Positions 7,179-9,538 of a stretch of DNA of 9,538 nt are shown piece by piece (the first letter of the stretch is position 1; every line of letters starts with the position of its first letter). Made by a program: the position numbers and the translations under genes. The notes beneath the pieces are model-generated. The model was given only the letters and a program-made list of their open reading frames with translations. It searched no databases and was not told the origin of the DNA. This stretch comes from Clostridiaceae bacterium. GTDB taxonomy: Bacteria > Bacillota > Clostridia > Oscillospirales > Acutalibacteraceae. The stretch is taken from assembly GCA_016292705.1 (NCBI GenBank), contig JAEDHZ010000046.1, positions 1-9,538 of the forward strand, in the 5' to 3' direction.

Positions 7179-8407
7179 TTATTGTTCCTTTCGGTTTCAA
7201 ATTCATTCATTTCGATGCTGTTAACGGTACATTTCAGCTCTCCGTCCGCAAGACGGATGCCTATTTCGTCTCCGGCTGAAACACCAGCAACACTTTTGAC
7301 GGCATTTCCATGGATATCAACAACAGCAGCAAAACCTCGTTCGAGTGTTTTTAGCGGACTGACACTTTCAAGGCGTGAGGTGCAAAACACTGTTTCACGA
7401 TGAAAGCGGGAAAAAGAATTTGCAACCGCCGTATTCATCCGTTGCATAAACATTTCCGCAAATGCAGCATACTGCGATATACTTTTTTGCGGACTGAGGG
7501 ATGAAAAGTGCTTTTCACTTTGTTCAAGAACAGCCTTTCCGGAGCTGATTTTTGAAAGAACGGCTGTCGTAATCGCATCAAGAGCCTTATCAAAGGTGTA
7601 CAGAAGCTCTCTGTAATCGGGAACCGCAATTTCAGCTGCTGCTGATGGTGTGGGTGCGCGGCGGTCACTGACGAAGTCCGCAATGGTGTAATCCGTTTCA
7701 TGACCGACAGCTGAAATCACGGGAATACGGGAATCAAAAATTGCATGTGCAACCGTCTCCTCATTAAACGCCCAGAGATCCTCAATTGAACCTCCGCCAC
7801 GACCGACTATAAGCACATCACACGCATCAAGGCTATTGAATTTTTTAATTGCTGCAACAATCTGCGGCGCAGCGTTATCTCCCTGAACGGCAACCGGTTC
7901 AAAAACAACCTCCGCAACCGGATATCTCCGTTCAAGAACGGTCAGAATATCGTGAACAGCCGCTCCGGTTGGGGATGTTATCACACCGATCCTTTCCGGA
8001 AACTGCGGAAGCGGCTTTTTGTGCTCATCGGAAAACAACCCTTGCTCGGAAAGCTTCCTTTTGAGCTGTTCAAAGGCGAGATTAAGTGCGCCCTGACCGT
8101 CCGGTATCATATCCTCACAGTAAAGCTGATAAATGCCGTCGCGCTCAAAAACCGAGATATTGCCTCTAATGATAACCCTCATTCCGTTTTCAACCTCAAA
8201 GCGGACTCTTTGAGCGGCTGAACGAAACATCACAGCTTTAATTGACGCATCGGAGTCTTTCAGGGTGAAATAAAAATGTCCTGTCCTGTAATGGTTAGTG
8301 AAATTTGAAATCTCGCCGCTGACATATATATTCTTGAGATTGAAGTCAGAATCGACAATTGACTTGATATAGGTATTTATCTGTGAAACGGTTAAAACAG
8401 TTGACAT
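7175..8407 (-). CDS. xseA: Exodeoxyribonuclease VII large subunit
   Basis: Catalytic subunit of exonuclease VII, which degrades single-stranded DNA into oligonucleotides in repair and recombination. From the ATG it is 410 residues. An N-terminal OB-fold (about 3-100) is followed by the nuclease domain with IGVITSPTGAA (140-150), GRGGGSIEDLWAFN (202-215), VGHETD (234-239) and DRRAPTPSAAAE (248-259), all hallmark motifs. A helical region after residue 270 should bind XseB. It is shorter than E. coli XseA (456 residues), as is common in Firmicutes, probably through a shorter helical part. The ATG at 8405-8407 is preferred because it forms TGATG with the upstream stop. A TTG one codon earlier (8408-8410) shares the GGAGAG Shine-Dalgarno and cannot be excluded. 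Confidence 0.96.
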   Translation of the reverse strand: MSTVLTVSQINTYIKSIVDSDFNLKNIYVSGEISNFTNHYRTGHFYFTLKDSDASIKAVMFRSAAQRVRFEVENGMRVIIRGNISVFERDGIYQLYCEDMIPDGQGALNLAFEQLKRKLSEQGLFSDEHKKPLPQFPERIGVITSPTGAAVHDILTVLERRYPVAEVVFEPVAVQGDNAAPQIVAAIKKFNSLDACDVLIVGRGGGSIEDLWAFNEETVAHAIFDSRIPVISAVGHETDYTIADFVSDRRAPTPSAAAEIAVPDYRELLYTFDKALDAITTAVLSKISSGKAVLEQSEKHFSSLSPQKSISQYAAFAEMFMQRMNTAVANSFSRFHRETVFCTSRLESVSPLKTLERGFAAVVDIHGNAVKSVAGVSAGDEIGIRLADGELKCTVNSIEMNEFETERNNK

Positions 8408-9357
8408 CAAAAACTTCTCTCCGCTTTCTTTCTTCCTTTGAGATAACCAATTATTGCAACGCCTGCGGCATTGTCGCAGGAAAACTCCGGCTTTGCAAAA
8501 ATTGCGTTATATTTTTCTTTGAACTTTTTACTGATTATAGAATTTGACATTACTCCGCCCGAATAGACAAGCGGCAGTGTTCCGTATTTTTCAATTATGC
8601 GTTCTGTCATGCTGTCAAGCGCAGATGAAATATAATCAATGCAGAATCTTGCAACATCACACGGTTTCTCACCGCGCTGAGCCATAATTTTACACTTGTT
8701 TTCAAGTCCGGAAAGCGAGCAGTCAAGGTCTTTCATAGGCGCTTTGATTTTGTATTGCGTTAAACTTTGACAGGCAAGAGAATCAAGCTCCTTTCCGCAG
8801 GGAAAGGAAAGTCCAAGCATCAGACCGACACGGTCAACCGCCTGACCGGCCTTGAGGTCAAGCGAGGAAGCTATCCGTTCGCAGGAAAAAACCTCATTCT
8901 CATCGGGGGTAACCAGAAGGGCTTCGGTTGTTCCGCCGGAAAGATGAAACGCAACAAACTGACTTGCAAGCAAATCAAGACGGTCAGCACTGAACAAGGC
9001 GGCGGCAATGTGTCCGTTCTGGTGAGCCGTTTCAAAGCACTCAACACCGGAAGAAAGAGCAACGCACCGTGCAGTATTTTTTCCGACAAGAAAGCAAGGC
9101 ATATATGAATCCTCACGAAGGCATGGCTTCACTGATGCGCAGACGCCTTCAACCGTGAATTTTTCACGGTTCATAAGTTCTTCATAAACCGTGCTGAGCT
9201 GAACCGTGTGATGAAACACGGCATCACTTTGGCGCAAACCCTTTTCACCTTTTTTTACCGGCAGCAAGAGTTTCTTCTGCAGAACACGCCCCTCCTGCGG
9301 AAAATATGCGGCAACAGATGTTGTATAGTTGCTTGTGTCAAAACCGATATACGCCAT
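8407..9357 (-). CDS. TsaD/Kae1-like protein (peptidase M22 family paralogue), function unknown
   Basis: ASKHA-fold protein of 316 residues related to TsaD, the t6A tRNA-modification enzyme once called glycoprotease. Similarity to TsaD includes GFDTSNYTTS (5-14), the metal-type H-x3-H as His112/His116 in AHQNGH, SGGTTE (140-145, TsaD has SGGHT), VDRVGLMLGLSFPCGKELDSLA, the SGLEN segment, SGGVMSN (266-272) and a final DNAAG with Asp295. Important differences are that the TsaD N-terminal SCDET becomes SNYTT and that the GPGL loop is replaced by a KPCLREDSYMPC segment (77-88). It is therefore probably a clade distinct from true TsaD, which should be elsewhere in the genome. Thirteen cysteines are present. 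Its ATG overlaps the nusB stop (TAATG) without a good Shine-Dalgarno, and its own stop overlaps xseA (TGATG), so it is embedded in the operon. I cannot assign a reaction. Confidence 0.85.
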   Translation of the reverse strand: MAYIGFDTSNYTTSVAAYFPQEGRVLQKKLLLPVKKGEKGLRQSDAVFHHTVQLSTVYEELMNREKFTVEGVCASVKPCLREDSYMPCFLVGKNTARCVALSSGVECFETAHQNGHIAAALFSADRLDLLASQFVAFHLSGGTTEALLVTPDENEVFSCERIASSLDLKAGQAVDRVGLMLGLSFPCGKELDSLACQSLTQYKIKAPMKDLDCSLSGLENKCKIMAQRGEKPCDVARFCIDYISSALDSMTERIIEKYGTLPLVYSGGVMSNSIISKKFKEKYNAIFAKPEFSCDNAAGVAIIGYLKGRKKAERSF

Positions 9358-9538
9358 TACGCTTTTGACTTCTTTGCTATTGCGCCGAGAACACCGTTAA
9401 TATATGAGGCATCCTCAGCCGTGGCGTATTTTTTTGCAATCTCAACCGCTTCGTTGATTGCAACTCCTACAGGTATATTTTCCTCGCTGAAAAGCAGTTC
9501 AAAAACAGCAACCCTCATAATTGCGGATGCAACACGGG
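9357..9538 (-). CDS. nusB: Transcription antitermination protein NusB, C-terminal part (cut by the window edge)
   Basis: NusB pairs with NusE (ribosomal protein S10) on boxA RNA to promote antitermination in rRNA operons. Only the last 60 codons are present. The reading frame has SAIMRVAVFELLFSEE, then IPVGVAINEAVEIAKKYATA, and ends in ASYINGVLGAIAKKSKA. Together these are the unmistakable NusB C-terminal helices, seen in most bacteria as RAILRxAxYELL...P..VxINEAVELAKxF......xFVNGVLDxIA. The TAA stop (9357-9359) shares its last A with the ATG of the next gene. The start and N-terminal half lie beyond the right edge. NusB immediately upstream of the xse-isp-dxs block is the normal Firmicutes position, with an extra TsaD-like gene inserted between it and xseA here. 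Confidence 0.95.
   Translation of the reverse strand, partial: RVASAIMRVAVFELLFSEENIPVGVAINEAVEIAKKYATAEDASYINGVLGAIAKKSKA

Noticed and set aside
1..9538. CRISPR arrays, tRNA/rRNA genes, insertion sequences, toxin-antitoxin or phage-defence genes
   Set aside because: No regularly spaced repeats, tRNA-like cloverleaf, terminal inverted repeats or transposase motifs were seen; every long gap-free frame is explained by a housekeeping gene.

Overview
This window is almost wall-to-wall coding sequence, and every gene lies on the minus strand. The best match is an anaerobic Firmicute of class Clostridia, probably an Oscillospirales/Ruminococcaceae-type gut bacterium. The grounds are the gene order nusB - xseA - xseB - ispA - dxs - tlyA - nadK - argR - recN, which is a well-known conserved Firmicutes block, together with moderate GC (mid-40s percent by eye, not computed), strong GGAGG-type ribosome binding sites and cysteine-rich housekeeping proteins. 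Species cannot be named from the sequence alone.

Read in the direction of transcription (right to left), the layout is as follows. The 3' end of nusB (9357-9538) leads into a divergent TsaD/Kae1-like ASKHA protein of the 'peptidase M22' group (8407-9357). Next come both subunits of exonuclease VII (xseA 7175-8407, xseB 6969-7178), two isoprenoid enzymes (ispA 6095-6976, dxs 4228-6087), an rRNA 2'-O-methyltransferase (tlyA 3412-4227), NAD kinase (nadK 2558-3415), the arginine repressor (argR 2087-2542) and the repair ATPase recN (370-2043). After a 68-base gap holding a near-consensus sigma-A promoter, the 5' end of tyrS (1-301) runs off the left edge.

From nusB to argR the junctions are overlaps of 1, 1, 4 and 8 bases, a 7-base gap, an exact abutment, a 4-base overlap and a 15-base gap. 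This points to one long, translationally coupled operon. The 43-base gap before recN is the first real break in it, and tyrS appears to start a new transcription unit. The operon mixes rRNA transcription and modification (NusB, TlyA), DNA repair (XseAB, RecN), isoprenoid precursor supply (Dxs makes DXP, IspA makes FPP), NADPH supply (NadK, cofactor for downstream steps) and amino-acid regulation (ArgR). This mixture is conserved in the phylum and is not itself new.

I found no mobile element, CRISPR array, RNA gene, large repeat, or gene-free stretch above 68 bases. The least understood item is the TsaD-like paralogue. It lacks several signature residues of genuine TsaD and is the only gene here whose function cannot be named. 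Nothing else suggests an undescribed system.
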